From positions 1-64,000 of the forward strand of contig JBKPAJ010000075.1 of the NCBI GenBank assembly GCA_046726375.1: 64,000 bases of DNA, in the 5' to 3' direction. The notes below the pieces were generated by a model. The model was not told the DNA's origin and did not search any database. It saw only the letters and a program-made list of their open reading frames with translations. Within the stretch, counting starts at the first letter, position 1. Each line of letters opens with the position of its first letter. Shown here piece by piece: positions 7,454-16,159 of this stretch. The translations under genes and the position numbers were made by a program. This DNA is from DASPWV01 sp046726375. Lineage in GTDB: Bacteria; Acidobacteriota; Vicinamibacteria; Vicinamibacterales; UBA2999.

Positions 7454-8398
7454 CTATAAGTGGCTGATGACGTCACGCAGCCGCGGTTCGATATCTTCCC
7501 CGATGGCCTCTCTGACGAGGTCTTTTGACTTGCGCAGGCGCGCCATCGCCTTGTTGTACGACAGCCCGGTTTTTTGCATCACAATCGCCGCCTTCACGTT
7601 GCCTTGCGCCTTCCTCAGCAGCTTGTCCGCCTCGCTGGGGTCGATGCCGGTGACGATGTGAAGGATGCGGCGGGCCCGGTCGCGCAGCTTCTCCGAGTTC
7701 ATCTGCACGTCCACCATCAGGTTGCCGTAGGTCTTGCCGACAAGGATCATCGCTCCGGTGGTCAGCATGTTCAGCACCAGCTTGGTGGCGGTGCCGGCCT
7801 TGAGCCGCGTCGACCCGGCGATGACTTCGGGACCCACTGCAGGCGCGATTGTGAGATCCACAAACGCCTGCAGTTCGGTGCGGGGATCGCACGTCACGAA
7901 CAACACGCGAGCGCCCGCCTGACGCGCGCGCGTGAGCGCACCGCGCACAAACGGCGTCATGCCACTGGCAGAGACGCCGACAACCGAATCCTTCTTGGTA
8001 GGCTGCAGCCGCTGAACCTGGCGCGACCCTTCTTCGTAATCGTCCTCCGACCCTTCCGTCGCCTTCACGATCGCGCCTCTGCCGCCCGCCATGATTGCCT
8101 GAACCATGTCCGTCGGAATGCCAAAGGTCGGCGGCATTTCGGCGGATTCGAGCACACCCAGCCGTCCGCTGGTGCCGGCGCCGACAAAGATAATCCGTCC
8201 GCCCTTGCGAAGGCCTTTCGCCAGCATGTCCGCGCCCAGAGCGATGCGGTCGCGCTCGCGCTGTACGGCCACGAGCATCTTGCGATCCTCGGCCAGCATG
8301 ATGTCAACGATGCCGGCTGCCGGGAGCTTGTCGATTGCGAGTGTGGCTGGGTTAATGGCTTCGGTAGGAAGGGATTGCCACTTCGAACGTGTGGGCAT
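7454..8398 (-). CDS. murQ: N-acetylmuramic acid 6-phosphate etherase
   Basis: A 314-residue SIS-domain lyase that cleaves the D-lactyl ether of MurNAc-6-P to give GlcNAc-6-P. Hallmarks are TEAINPATLAIDKLPAAGIVD near the N-terminus, GAGTSGRLGVLESAEMPPTFG, the EGSEDDYEEG stretch, the GVSASGMTPFVRGAL SIS loop, and a C-terminal GLSYNKAMARLRKS helix. The ATG at 8398 gives the standard family start; upstream frame continuation is antisense to xerD. It is the strongest evidence that this region is for peptidoglycan recycling. Confidence 0.95.
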   Translation of the reverse strand: MPTRSKWQSLPTEAINPATLAIDKLPAAGIVDIMLAEDRKMLVAVQRERDRIALGADMLAKGLRKGGRIIFVGAGTSGRLGVLESAEMPPTFGIPTDMVQAIMAGGRGAIVKATEGSEDDYEEGSRQVQRLQPTKKDSVVGVSASGMTPFVRGALTRARQAGARVLFVTCDPRTELQAFVDLTIAPAVGPEVIAGSTRLKAGTATKLVLNMLTTGAMILVGKTYGNLMVDVQMNSEKLRDRARRILHIVTGIDPSEADKLLRKAQGNVKAAIVMQKTGLSYNKAMARLRKSKDLVREAIGEDIEPRLRDVISHL

Positions 8399-8464
8399 CA
8401 GACGAGGCTCCGCGGGGCGCCTGAGACAAACCGTGATACTAGCATGTAATCTGTCTGGCAATTG

Positions 8465-9352
8465 ATGAGCGCGTTTGTCGATGACTACCTGACGCACCTC
8501 GGCCTCGAGCGCCGGCTTGCCGATCACACCGTGGAAAGTTACGGCCGCGACCTGGCTGAGCTCGGACGCTTTGCTGCGGCGCGCGATCGTGCCGTCGAGA
8601 AGCTCACGCGCCGCGACCTTGAAACCTTCGTTCGCCAGTTGATGTCGCAAGGGCGTTCGCCGCGATCGGTTGCGCGTATGGTCGCAGCGGTTCGTGGCTT
8701 CTATCGTTTCCTCAGCATCCACCGGCATGTGCATCTCGATCCCGCAGAGGAGCTGACGGCGCCGCGCGCGTGGCGCGTGCTGCCGAAATTTCTCGACATG
8801 GAAGAAGTGGACCGTTTGCTCGAAGCACCTGATGTGAGCACGCCCGCAGGTCTTCGCGATCGCGCGCTGATTGAAGTGCTGTATGCCACCGGTTTGCGAG
8901 TGTCGGAGTTGGTGAACCTCCGCCCGCAGGATCTGCATCTCGCCGAGGGCTATCTCACCACGACAGGAAAGGGCAGGAAGCAGCGAATCGTCCCGCTCGG
9001 CAACTCGGCGGTGGAATGGGTCACGAAATATATCAAGCGGGGGAGGCCGCAGCTGCTCGGACGCCGTAACTCACCGAGATTGTTCGTCAACGCCCGCGGC
9101 GGCAGCGGTCTCACTCGTGTCGGGTTCTGGAAGATCCTCAAGCGACATGCGCGTCAGCTTGGCCTTGCGACGCGGGTGAGTCCGCACGTGCTCCGTCACT
9201 CCTTCGCCACACACCTGCTCGAACGCGGCGCCGATCTGCGTGCGATTCAGATGATGCTCGGCCATTCTGACGTATCCACAACGCAGATCTATACGCACAT
9301 CCTCGACGCCCGGATGCGCACGCTCTACGACAAGTTTCATCCGCGCGCATGA
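8465..9352 (+). CDS. xerD: XerD-type tyrosine recombinase
   Basis: A 295-residue site-specific recombinase with an N-terminal SAM-like core-binding domain (residues 1-90) and a C-terminal catalytic domain. The catalytic set is visible: Arg in LYATGLRVSEL, Lys in the TTTGKGRKQRIVPL beta-hairpin, HVLRHSFATHLL (H-x-x-R), GHSDVSTTQIYTH (His, then the Tyr nucleophile). It is the right length for XerC/XerD and would resolve chromosome dimers at dif. A dif-like site lies 6.6 kb downstream at 15971-15998. A TTG three bases upstream is an alternative start. It overlaps the next gene by an ATGA. Confidence 0.9.
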   Translation: MSAFVDDYLTHLGLERRLADHTVESYGRDLAELGRFAAARDRAVEKLTRRDLETFVRQLMSQGRSPRSVARMVAAVRGFYRFLSIHRHVHLDPAEELTAPRAWRVLPKFLDMEEVDRLLEAPDVSTPAGLRDRALIEVLYATGLRVSELVNLRPQDLHLAEGYLTTTGKGRKQRIVPLGNSAVEWVTKYIKRGRPQLLGRRNSPRLFVNARGGSGLTRVGFWKILKRHARQLGLATRVSPHVLRHSFATHLLERGADLRAIQMMLGHSDVSTTQIYTHILDARMRTLYDKFHPRA

Positions 9353-11064
9353 GACGACTCGGTCGGGCTGCCCTCATCGTGCTTGCGCTTGCCTTCGCAA
9401 CGCTCGCGATAGCGGTGTTGATCTTGATGCCTCCGCGTCCGCCGACGTCTGTCGATCCGTCGTGGATGGCCCGGCGGCCGACTGCGAAAGGGGCGTATCA
9501 CATCCACTCGTCGCGATCCGACGGCACGGGATCGCTAGACGACATCGCCGCGGCCGCTGCGCGTGCAGGCCTGCAGTTCGTCGTGATCACCGATCACGGC
9601 GACGGGACGCGGCCGCCAGATCCTCCGTCGTACCGGTCGGGTGTGTTGTGCCTGGATGGCGTAGAGGTCAGCACCACCCACGGCCATTACGTTGCCCTGG
9701 GATTGCCGCAGTTGCCATACCGCCTGGCGGGTCATCCGCGCGAGGTGATTGAAGATGTCAAACGATTCGGCGGGTTTGGGTTTGCGGCGCATCCCGACTC
9801 GCGGAAACCGGCGCTGCGCTGGAGCGATTGGACGTTGCCCGTCGATGGCATGGAGTGGCTCAACGGCGACAGCGAATGGCGCGACGAATCGTGGACGTCG
9901 CTTGGGCGGGTGATGTTGACCTACGCCTTTCGCCCGCCGGAGACGCTTGTTACCCTGATCGATCGGCCGGTTGAAATGCTTGCGCGATGGGACGAGTTGG
10001 CCAGGTTGCGGCACGTCACTGGAATCGCGGCCGCCGACGCGCACGCCCGGCTCGGTTTCCGGGAAACGGCCGAGCCATATACCGACCGCGTGCTCGCACG
10101 CCTGCCGTCATACGAAGCGTCGTTTCGCGCATTCAGCAACCACGTCATTCTCGACGCGCCGCTTTCGGGCGATGCGGCGCGCGACGGCACGAGTGTGTTG
10201 ACCGCAATCCGGGAAGGTCGCATCTACACGACAATCGATGGTCTGGCTACGACCGGCGCGCTTGAAGCGAAGGCGCTAGGTGGTTCGGCAGCCGCTCGCC
10301 CCGGCGAATACCTGCAGTCGGCGGAGCCGGTTGTCATCGAGGCTTCTCTTGCAGCACCCTCAGGAACGTCGCTCGTGGTGCTTCGCGACGGCCAAACAAT
10401 CTTCGATTCGGTGACGAACGAGGCGCGAATTGAGGTCGGCAACAATCCGGCTGTGTATCGTGTTGAGGCGCGACTTGCGAGTGGTGCTGGCGTTCCGCCA
10501 GTGCCGTGGCTGCTCACGAATCCGATCTATGTCAACCTCCGACCCGCGCACGCCGCAGCGCCGGCGCCGCACCCGGCGGAACCGACGGAGCGCACGCCGC
10601 TCGCAACACAGGATGTGAGCACCGAGTCGAGCCCCGACTCCATCAGCGTTGTGTCGCCGGCGGTCTTGAACAGCGGAGTTCCCGTGATTTCCTGGCGGCT
10701 TGCGCTCGCCGATGGACGCGACGGATCCCAGTTTGCCGCCATTTCGCTGCCATCGGGTTCGTCGTTGTCCGCGCATACAGGTCTGCAGATCCGGGCGCGC
10801 GCTGATCGCCAGATGCGCGTGTGGGTGCAGCTGCGCGTCCCCGAGTCGCACGGACTCCGCCGCTGGTCGAACTCGTTTTACGTCGGCCCGGAGTTGCAGA
10901 CGGTTGATTTGAAGTTTGCCGATTTTCTACCGGTTGCAGGAGAGCCATCCGAGAAGCCCCCGCTCAACGACATCGATCGTGTGCTGCTCGTCGTCGATAC
11001 CGTGAACGCCCTGCCAGGCACGGCTGCCACGGTGTCGATTGCGAATATGTGGCTGACGCGATGA
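9349..11064 (+). CDS. membrane-anchored PHP-domain phosphoesterase
   Basis: A 571-residue protein with an N-terminal signal anchor (residues 1-28), then a PHP domain. The metal ligands are visible in AYHIHSSRSDGTGSLDD (HxH), FVVITDHGDG, and a later GGFGFAAHPD and TGIAAADAHARL. The domain ends near residue 300. The C-terminal ~270 residues include a Pro/Ala linker and a beta-rich module (ISWRLALADGRD ... VWVQLRVPES ... VDLKFADFLP) resembling a carbohydrate-binding or CIA30-like fold. It probably acts in the periplasm on a phosphorylated or sugar substrate that cannot be named. It is translationally coupled to xerD (ATGA overlap) and convergent with the small membrane protein gene 15 bp away. 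Confidence 0.75.
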   Translation: MRRLGRAALIVLALAFATLAIAVLILMPPRPPTSVDPSWMARRPTAKGAYHIHSSRSDGTGSLDDIAAAAARAGLQFVVITDHGDGTRPPDPPSYRSGVLCLDGVEVSTTHGHYVALGLPQLPYRLAGHPREVIEDVKRFGGFGFAAHPDSRKPALRWSDWTLPVDGMEWLNGDSEWRDESWTSLGRVMLTYAFRPPETLVTLIDRPVEMLARWDELARLRHVTGIAAADAHARLGFRETAEPYTDRVLARLPSYEASFRAFSNHVILDAPLSGDAARDGTSVLTAIREGRIYTTIDGLATTGALEAKALGGSAAARPGEYLQSAEPVVIEASLAAPSGTSLVVLRDGQTIFDSVTNEARIEVGNNPAVYRVEARLASGAGVPPVPWLLTNPIYVNLRPAHAAAPAPHPAEPTERTPLATQDVSTESSPDSISVVSPAVLNSGVPVISWRLALADGRDGSQFAAISLPSGSSLSAHTGLQIRARADRQMRVWVQLRVPESHGLRRWSNSFYVGPELQTVDLKFADFLPVAGEPSEKPPLNDIDRVLLVVDTVNALPGTAATVSIANMWLTR

Positions 11065-11079
11065 GGAAGGCGGCGCAGG

Positions 11080-11316
11080 TTAACTCTGTTCGTAGCGCTT
11101 GCTCACATCCCAGATGATCGTGGCGATGCCCGTCGCGAGCAGACCGCCTGCTACGCCAAGGACAATCAGCGCGTCACGCTGGGCCTCCGTACCGTAGCCA
11201 CCGCCTTCGAGCACACCCGCCAGGCGGAAAAATCCGTACACGATCGCGACCACCGCCGACACACATAAAAGCAAACCGATCACGAATCGAACGATCGAAC
11301 CGCGCCTCTGCGTCAT
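11080..11316 (-). CDS. small two-helix membrane protein
   Basis: A 78-residue protein with two predicted transmembrane helices (FVIGLLLCVSAVVAIVYGFF and DALIVLGVAGGLLATGIATI) and short charged ends. I do not recognise a family. Its ATG overlaps the TGA of the LptF-LptG fusion gene (ATGA), so it is probably co-translated with it and could be a small accessory of the LPS exporter; this is inference from coupling alone. Confidence 0.6.
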   Translation of the reverse strand: MTQRRGSIVRFVIGLLLCVSAVVAIVYGFFRLAGVLEGGGYGTEAQRDALIVLGVAGGLLATGIATIIWDVSKRYEQS

Positions 11317-13667
11317 GTGCGTACCGTGAGCAACAGGTAGGCAGCGGCGGCGCCGAAAATCAAGTTCGGCGCCCACGCGGCGAGCGATGGAGGCACGAGA
11401 CCGCCGGCGCCGAGCGCTGCGAAGATGCTGATCGTCGTCCAATACACGAGCGCGAGCACGATGCCCGCGCCGATCCCATACATTGCCCCGCGCCGACCGG
11501 TCGTCACCGCGAATGGCACGGCGATTAGCGTCATGATCACAGTCACGAACGGAAACGCGACTTTGCGTTGCAGCTCGACCTGATATTCCAGAACGTTGTA
11601 GCCGCGCTCAACCAGGCCGCGGATGTATTCCCGCAGGTCGGCGAAGTTCATACGCTGCGGTTCCGGCGCTTCGGTGACGAAATGCGCGGCCGGCTTGAGC
11701 GCGAGCCGCGCGGTTTCGAACGGCGCATAGCGTTTGACGTCCTGCCCGGCGAAATCGCGTTGCCAGCCGGCACGCGCAACCCACCCAGCAGGGTTCCCCG
11801 CACGCGGCAAAAAACTCGCCTGGCTGGCATACGTGCGCCGTTTCAATGCGTGAGTTGCCGGGTCGAACTCGAATACGGACAAGGCGTTCAACTCGCGCTT
11901 GTTGGGGTCGAAATAATCGTAGTGATACATCTCATCGTCACCGCCCATCAGCCACTTCCGATTGCTGAGCACGTCGAACGTCTGGGGCGAGCCGCCTTTG
12001 ATGATGTGATCGAGATAGTCCGCTCGCCGATTGGTGAGAGCGAGCACACGTTCTTCGAATCCAAAGAGCACGGCCCCAGCCGTCAGTCCGAAGAGCAGCA
12101 GCGGCACTGCCGTGCGATACAGACTGACGCCGCAGGCGCGCATGACGATGAGCTCGCTGCTTTTCGTCAACAGCCCCACCGTGACGATTGCGGCCAAAAG
12201 CACCGAGATCGCGAGGATGTAATACAGATACTTCGGCGTGGACCACGCGAGGAACTCGACGATCATGCCGAGCGACACCTGGCCCTTGAACCACTTGTCC
12301 GACTTGTCGATGAACGTGGACAGATAGAACAAGCCCAACATGCCCGCAACCGACATGCCAAGCACGCGCGTGTAGAGGCGCGCGACGTATAAGTCGAGAA
12401 GGTTCGGCCGCGGAATCTCGAAGTGCGGGACGCGAAGTACGAGCACAACACGTGGCGCTTGGTTCTGCGCACCGAGCACCGTTGCAACCTCGGTGCCTGA
12501 CTCAGCGGCGATCGCGGGCTTACGCCACAGCCATCGCAGCACTGGCAGCGTGATCCGAATCGGCTCCTCGGCGCCGCGTACGCGCGTCCACAGGAAAAAC
12601 ACACCAGCAAGCCCGATGAAGATATTCGGAAGCCACATCGCCAGCCATGCCGGCAACAGCGCGCCCTTGGTCATCGCGTGCGCGGTGTACATGATCACGT
12701 AGTAAGCGAAGATGACCACGATGCCGACGACGAAGCTCGCGAATTTGCCATCACGCCGGTTGCTGAGACCGAGACCAACACCTACCAGCGCGAAGACGAA
12801 GCAGGCAACTGGGATCGAGAACTTCTTGTGAATCTCGATGATTTGGTTGTGCGCCGAGCGGCCGCGGCCTTCATTCTCCGCCCGCTTTTCCTGGAGCTCT
12901 GAAACCGACAGCTCGCGATCGCCCCGCGCCGGGCCCGTGCGCGGGAAAACCGTTTCCGGGTTGAGGCTCAGCACCATCTGCTGAAAGCGCACGACCTCGT
13001 AGGTTGAAGGGTCGGCGGCCGTCGTTGTGTGGCGCGTTCCTTCCTCGAGCACCATCTCGATCGTTCTCTTGGCGCGATCGACCACCATGCGTCCGCGCCT
13101 GGCGATAAAGATGTCGGGATGCGCAGGGTTCTTCGTGTTCGCGGCAAACACGTCCTGCCACCCGCCGCCCTGCGGAATCTCACGTACGTAGAGGACGGTG
13201 TCCGGGAAGTCTTCGAAGAACTCGCGCGCGCGCGCCTGTCCCTCGGCGCGATCAGCGACGATGCGCAACGTGATTTCGCGGTAGTTCTGGTTTTCGTTGG
13301 GGATGAGCTCGAGCATCACCCAGAGAGTGGCCGCGAGGCAGACCAGGGAAAACGCAATCACGGGCCGTAACAGGCGGTACGGGCTGACGCCGCACGCCAT
13401 GAGGACGACGATCTCGCGATCCCCGGAAAGCCTGCCCAACGCGACGAGGATGGCGAGCAGAAACGCCATCGGAATCGTCAGGCCGAGCGCCTGTGGCACC
13501 AGCGTGGCCGTGAGGCGCAGCAGCGTGGGCCACGGCACGCCCTTGGAGATCAGCTGTTCGGCCATCTCCAGGATGAAAGGGATAATCAGAATGAACGTGA
13601 AGACGAGCAGCGCGATGGCGAACGGGGGAAGAATCTCCCGGACAATGTAGCGGTCGATCAGCTTCAT
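11313..13667 (-). CDS. fused LptF-LptG lipopolysaccharide export permease
   Basis: 784 residues containing two YjgP/YjgQ permease domains in one chain. The first (residues ~1-375) starts MKLIDRYIVREILPPF with the usual 3+3 helices flanking a periplasmic beta-jellyroll, and carries SGDREIVVLMACGVSPYRLL. The second starts near residue 420 (LLDLYVARLYTRVLGM) and repeats the layout with TKSSELIVMRACGVSLYRTA. A hydrophilic linker of ~50 residues joins them. E. coli LptF and LptG are separate ~360-residue proteins that pair around an LptB dimer to lift LPS from the inner membrane. I prefer the ATG at 13667 (MKLIDRY); a TTG four codons earlier is possible. Divergent GH57 starts 21 bp away. lptB and lptCA are 21 kb away. 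Confidence 0.9.
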   Translation of the reverse strand: MKLIDRYIVREILPPFAIALLVFTFILIIPFILEMAEQLISKGVPWPTLLRLTATLVPQALGLTIPMAFLLAILVALGRLSGDREIVVLMACGVSPYRLLRPVIAFSLVCLAATLWVMLELIPNENQNYREITLRIVADRAEGQARAREFFEDFPDTVLYVREIPQGGGWQDVFAANTKNPAHPDIFIARRGRMVVDRAKRTIEMVLEEGTRHTTTAADPSTYEVVRFQQMVLSLNPETVFPRTGPARGDRELSVSELQEKRAENEGRGRSAHNQIIEIHKKFSIPVACFVFALVGVGLGLSNRRDGKFASFVVGIVVIFAYYVIMYTAHAMTKGALLPAWLAMWLPNIFIGLAGVFFLWTRVRGAEEPIRITLPVLRWLWRKPAIAAESGTEVATVLGAQNQAPRVVLVLRVPHFEIPRPNLLDLYVARLYTRVLGMSVAGMLGLFYLSTFIDKSDKWFKGQVSLGMIVEFLAWSTPKYLYYILAISVLLAAIVTVGLLTKSSELIVMRACGVSLYRTAVPLLLFGLTAGAVLFGFEERVLALTNRRADYLDHIIKGGSPQTFDVLSNRKWLMGGDDEMYHYDYFDPNKRELNALSVFEFDPATHALKRRTYASQASFLPRAGNPAGWVARAGWQRDFAGQDVKRYAPFETARLALKPAAHFVTEAPEPQRMNFADLREYIRGLVERGYNVLEYQVELQRKVAFPFVTVIMTLIAVPFAVTTGRRGAMYGIGAGIVLALVYWTTISIFAALGAGGLVPPSLAAWAPNLIFGAAAAYLLLTVRT

Positions 13668-13688
13668 CGCGTTTCCCAATTATCGCCT

Positions 13689-15773
13689 ATGGTCAAGCTC
13701 GCCATCCTCTGGCACATGCACCAACCGAACTACGAAGACGTCGTAACGGGCAAGCACATCCTGCCCTGGGTTCGGCTGCACGCGATCAAGGATTACGTCG
13801 GCATGGTCGAACTGCTCGAGGAATTCCCGGGCATTCGCGTGACATTCAACCTTGTACCCTCGCTCCTCGTCCAGTTGCAGGCATTCGCGGAGGAGCGTGC
13901 CCGGGATCGGCACCTCGAAATCGGGCTCAAGCCGGCCGAGGGCCTCGACGCCGACGAGCGCGCGTTTTTGATCGCCAACGGCTTTCACGCCTCCGAGCCT
14001 CGGATGATTCGCCCCTACGCGAGGTATGCCGAGTTGTACGCTCGCCGTGCGAGCGTCGCCGCGTTCACCGTCGAAGACCTGCGCGATCTCCAGGTGTGGC
14101 ACAAGCTTGCGTGGATGGACGCCGATTGGATGGAGCGCGATGCGCGTCTCGCCGCGCTTGTCAAAAAGGGGAGACTCTTCACCGAGAATGACAAGCTCGT
14201 GCTCCGCGAGGTCGAACTCGAGCTGGTCCGCCGCGTCATCCCGTCGTATGCCGCCGCGACCGCCCGCAAACAGGTCGAGCTGTCGACCTCGCCGTTCTAT
14301 CACCCAATCCTTCCGTTGCTGTGCGACACCGATGTGCATTTGCGCGCCCACCCGCACTCGGCGCTGCCGCGTACGTTGTTTCGATGGCCTGCCGATGGAC
14401 GCACGCAGCTTGCGCGCGCCACTGCGCTGCACGCGCAGCACTTTGGTGATCCGCCGCGAGGAATTTGGCCGTCTGAAGGGTCGGTGTCGGACGCCGCGGT
14501 ACGACTGATTGCGGACACCGGGGTGTCCTGGACTGCAACCGACGAAGGGATCCTTGCACGGTCGCTTGGTCAGAGTCTTTCGGCCGACGCGTTGTATCGG
14601 CCGTATGAAGTGGGCGAACCGGCCAGGCCGCTGCGCTGTTTGTTTCGCGATCACGGCCTTTCCGACTTGATCGGCTTCTCGTATCAATCGTGGGACGCGG
14701 AAGCCGCGGCAGAGGACTTCGTCCGGCGCGTAGAGGACGCGGGGCGCCGTTTTTCCGATAGCGGCGCGAAAGACGACGCGACTGTCAGCGTGATTCTGGA
14801 CGGCGAGAATGCCTGGGAGCACTACCCGGGCGGTGGCCGGCCGTTCCTGCGCGCGCTCTATCGCCGGCTGCAGCGATCGCCGGATGTCCGCACCGTCACG
14901 ATGTCGGAGGCGGCTGCCGGACCAGCCCGGCGGCTCGAATCGGTGTTTCCAGGATCGTGGATCAACAGCGATTTCTATATTTGGGCCGGGCACCCCGACG
15001 ACCATCGGGCATGGGCGCAGCTTGCGGCGGCCCGGCAGGCGTATGACGCCCACGCTGCGCTGGCGCCGGCGCCCGATCGCGACCGCGCGCTGGAGGAGTT
15101 GCTGATCGCCGAAGGCAGCGACTGGTTCTGGTGGTACGGCGACGACCACTCGTCCGACCACGATAGCGAGTTCGACGATCTCTTTCGCCGGCACGTGCGC
15201 AATGTCTACGGCGCGTTGCAGCTGCCGGTGCCGGATGCGCTTTACGCGAGCAACATCTCGACCGCGGCGCCTGCCGGCCCACTGCGCCCGCGCGCGTTTA
15301 TCGCGCCCGTCATCGATGGGGAAGTCACCGGGTTCGCGGAGTGGTCGGCCGGCGTGGCGGCCGTTCTCGGCGCCGGCGGCGGGACGATGCATCGCGTGGC
15401 GAGCGAGCTGGTGCAATCGTTGATGCTCGGTGTCAGCCGTACGGAAGTGTTCATACGAATCGATGGGGCGAGCCTGGCTGAAGGCCTGGCGGCCGGCAGC
15501 CACGGACTGGCGATTTTGATCGGCGGCGCGCAGCCGCGACGCATCGAGCTCGTGCCGCATCCCAACGGCGATGGCATCCGCGTCGCCGTGGGGCGGATTG
15601 TCGAAGCGGCGCTGGGGTTCGACGCTCTCGGCGCCCGCACTGGGGACCGGTTGACGCTCGCCGTTCTGGTCACCGATCGTGCCGGGCACGTCGTCGAACA
15701 GCATCCGTCGGCGGCGGCAATCGAAATCGAAGTGCCCGGGGCCGATCTGGAGGCGCTTAACTGGACCGTCTGA
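13689..15773 (+). CDS. glycoside hydrolase family 57 protein
   Basis: A 694-residue GH57 (alpha-amylase/4-alpha-glucanotransferase superfamily). The family's conserved regions are visible: LWHMHQPNYE at residues 7-16, RGIWPSEGSVSDAA near 257 with the nucleophile Glu, and SVILDGENAWEHYP near 368 with the acid/base Asp. The N-terminal (beta/alpha)7 barrel is followed by a helical region and a beta-rich C-terminal domain from about residue 540. It likely acts on intracellular alpha-glucan such as glycogen, since no signal peptide is seen. The ATG lies only 21 bp from the divergent lptFG start. Confidence 0.88.
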   Translation: MVKLAILWHMHQPNYEDVVTGKHILPWVRLHAIKDYVGMVELLEEFPGIRVTFNLVPSLLVQLQAFAEERARDRHLEIGLKPAEGLDADERAFLIANGFHASEPRMIRPYARYAELYARRASVAAFTVEDLRDLQVWHKLAWMDADWMERDARLAALVKKGRLFTENDKLVLREVELELVRRVIPSYAAATARKQVELSTSPFYHPILPLLCDTDVHLRAHPHSALPRTLFRWPADGRTQLARATALHAQHFGDPPRGIWPSEGSVSDAAVRLIADTGVSWTATDEGILARSLGQSLSADALYRPYEVGEPARPLRCLFRDHGLSDLIGFSYQSWDAEAAAEDFVRRVEDAGRRFSDSGAKDDATVSVILDGENAWEHYPGGGRPFLRALYRRLQRSPDVRTVTMSEAAAGPARRLESVFPGSWINSDFYIWAGHPDDHRAWAQLAAARQAYDAHAALAPAPDRDRALEELLIAEGSDWFWWYGDDHSSDHDSEFDDLFRRHVRNVYGALQLPVPDALYASNISTAAPAGPLRPRAFIAPVIDGEVTGFAEWSAGVAAVLGAGGGTMHRVASELVQSLMLGVSRTEVFIRIDGASLAEGLAAGSHGLAILIGGAQPRRIELVPHPNGDGIRVAVGRIVEAALGFDALGARTGDRLTLAVLVTDRAGHVVEQHPSAAAIEIEVPGADLEALNWTV

Positions 15774-16159
15774 GGAGCCCCCACGCTGCTCACGAAGCTC
15801 CTTGGCAGCAGTTCCCCCGAGCGTTCCCGATAGTTCGCGTGGGGTTCCTCGCGCGCTCCTCGCGGTGGGTCACCGAGAGACCTTCCGCGTTGCGCGGTTG
15901 AATTCGGTTATCTGCCCGCGGTAGGGTTCCGCAAACCTTCAACAGGCGCCATTCCGGGCCTATTTGCCGTGAGTCTGATAATAGGTGTTATGTTAACTTG
16001 ACGCTGCTGGGTTCGCATGGCATTTCGCGGGGCGTCGCGCACCCTCACCCCAGTGCCTTCGTGTAGCGGGCGAACGTCGGTCTGATATCGGGCCGCGGGC
16101 GCGCCGAACCTCGCTTCCCGGAGCGAGCGGAGCGAGTCGAAGCAGCGACGCCTTCGCGT
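15774..16159. other. 386-bp convergent intergenic gap
   Basis: Lies between the ends of the GH57 and parB genes. No coding signal was seen. It contains a 28-bp dif-like sequence at 15971-15998 with an AT-rich core in otherwise GC-rich DNA. The left part (about 15785-15870) has short TTCC/CACG-rich repeats loosely similar to 25945-25990. Both flanking genes end here, so it has no promoter duty for either. Confidence 0.6.
15971..15998 (+). other. candidate dif chromosome-dimer resolution site
   Basis: A 28-bp sequence of 11+6+11 layout. The right arm TTATGTTAACT matches the E. coli XerD-binding arm (TTATGTTAAAT) at 10 of 11 positions. The left arm GAGTCTGATAA keeps the conserved inner ATAA and matches 6 of 11. 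The central hexamer is TAGGTG. It sits in a convergent intergenic gap beside parAB and 6.6 kb from a XerD gene. The comparison was made by eye against the known dif consensus. Confidence 0.6.

Noticed and set aside
7454..8938. murQ with a 180-residue N-terminal extension
   Set aside because: The extension is antisense to xerD. MurQ homologues start at MPTRSKWQ, i.e. ATG 8398.
13680..15704. 674-residue minus-strand frame over the GH57 gene
   Set aside because: Arg/His/Gly-rich composition with no motif. It is the antisense shadow of a GH57 gene with all catalytic motifs.
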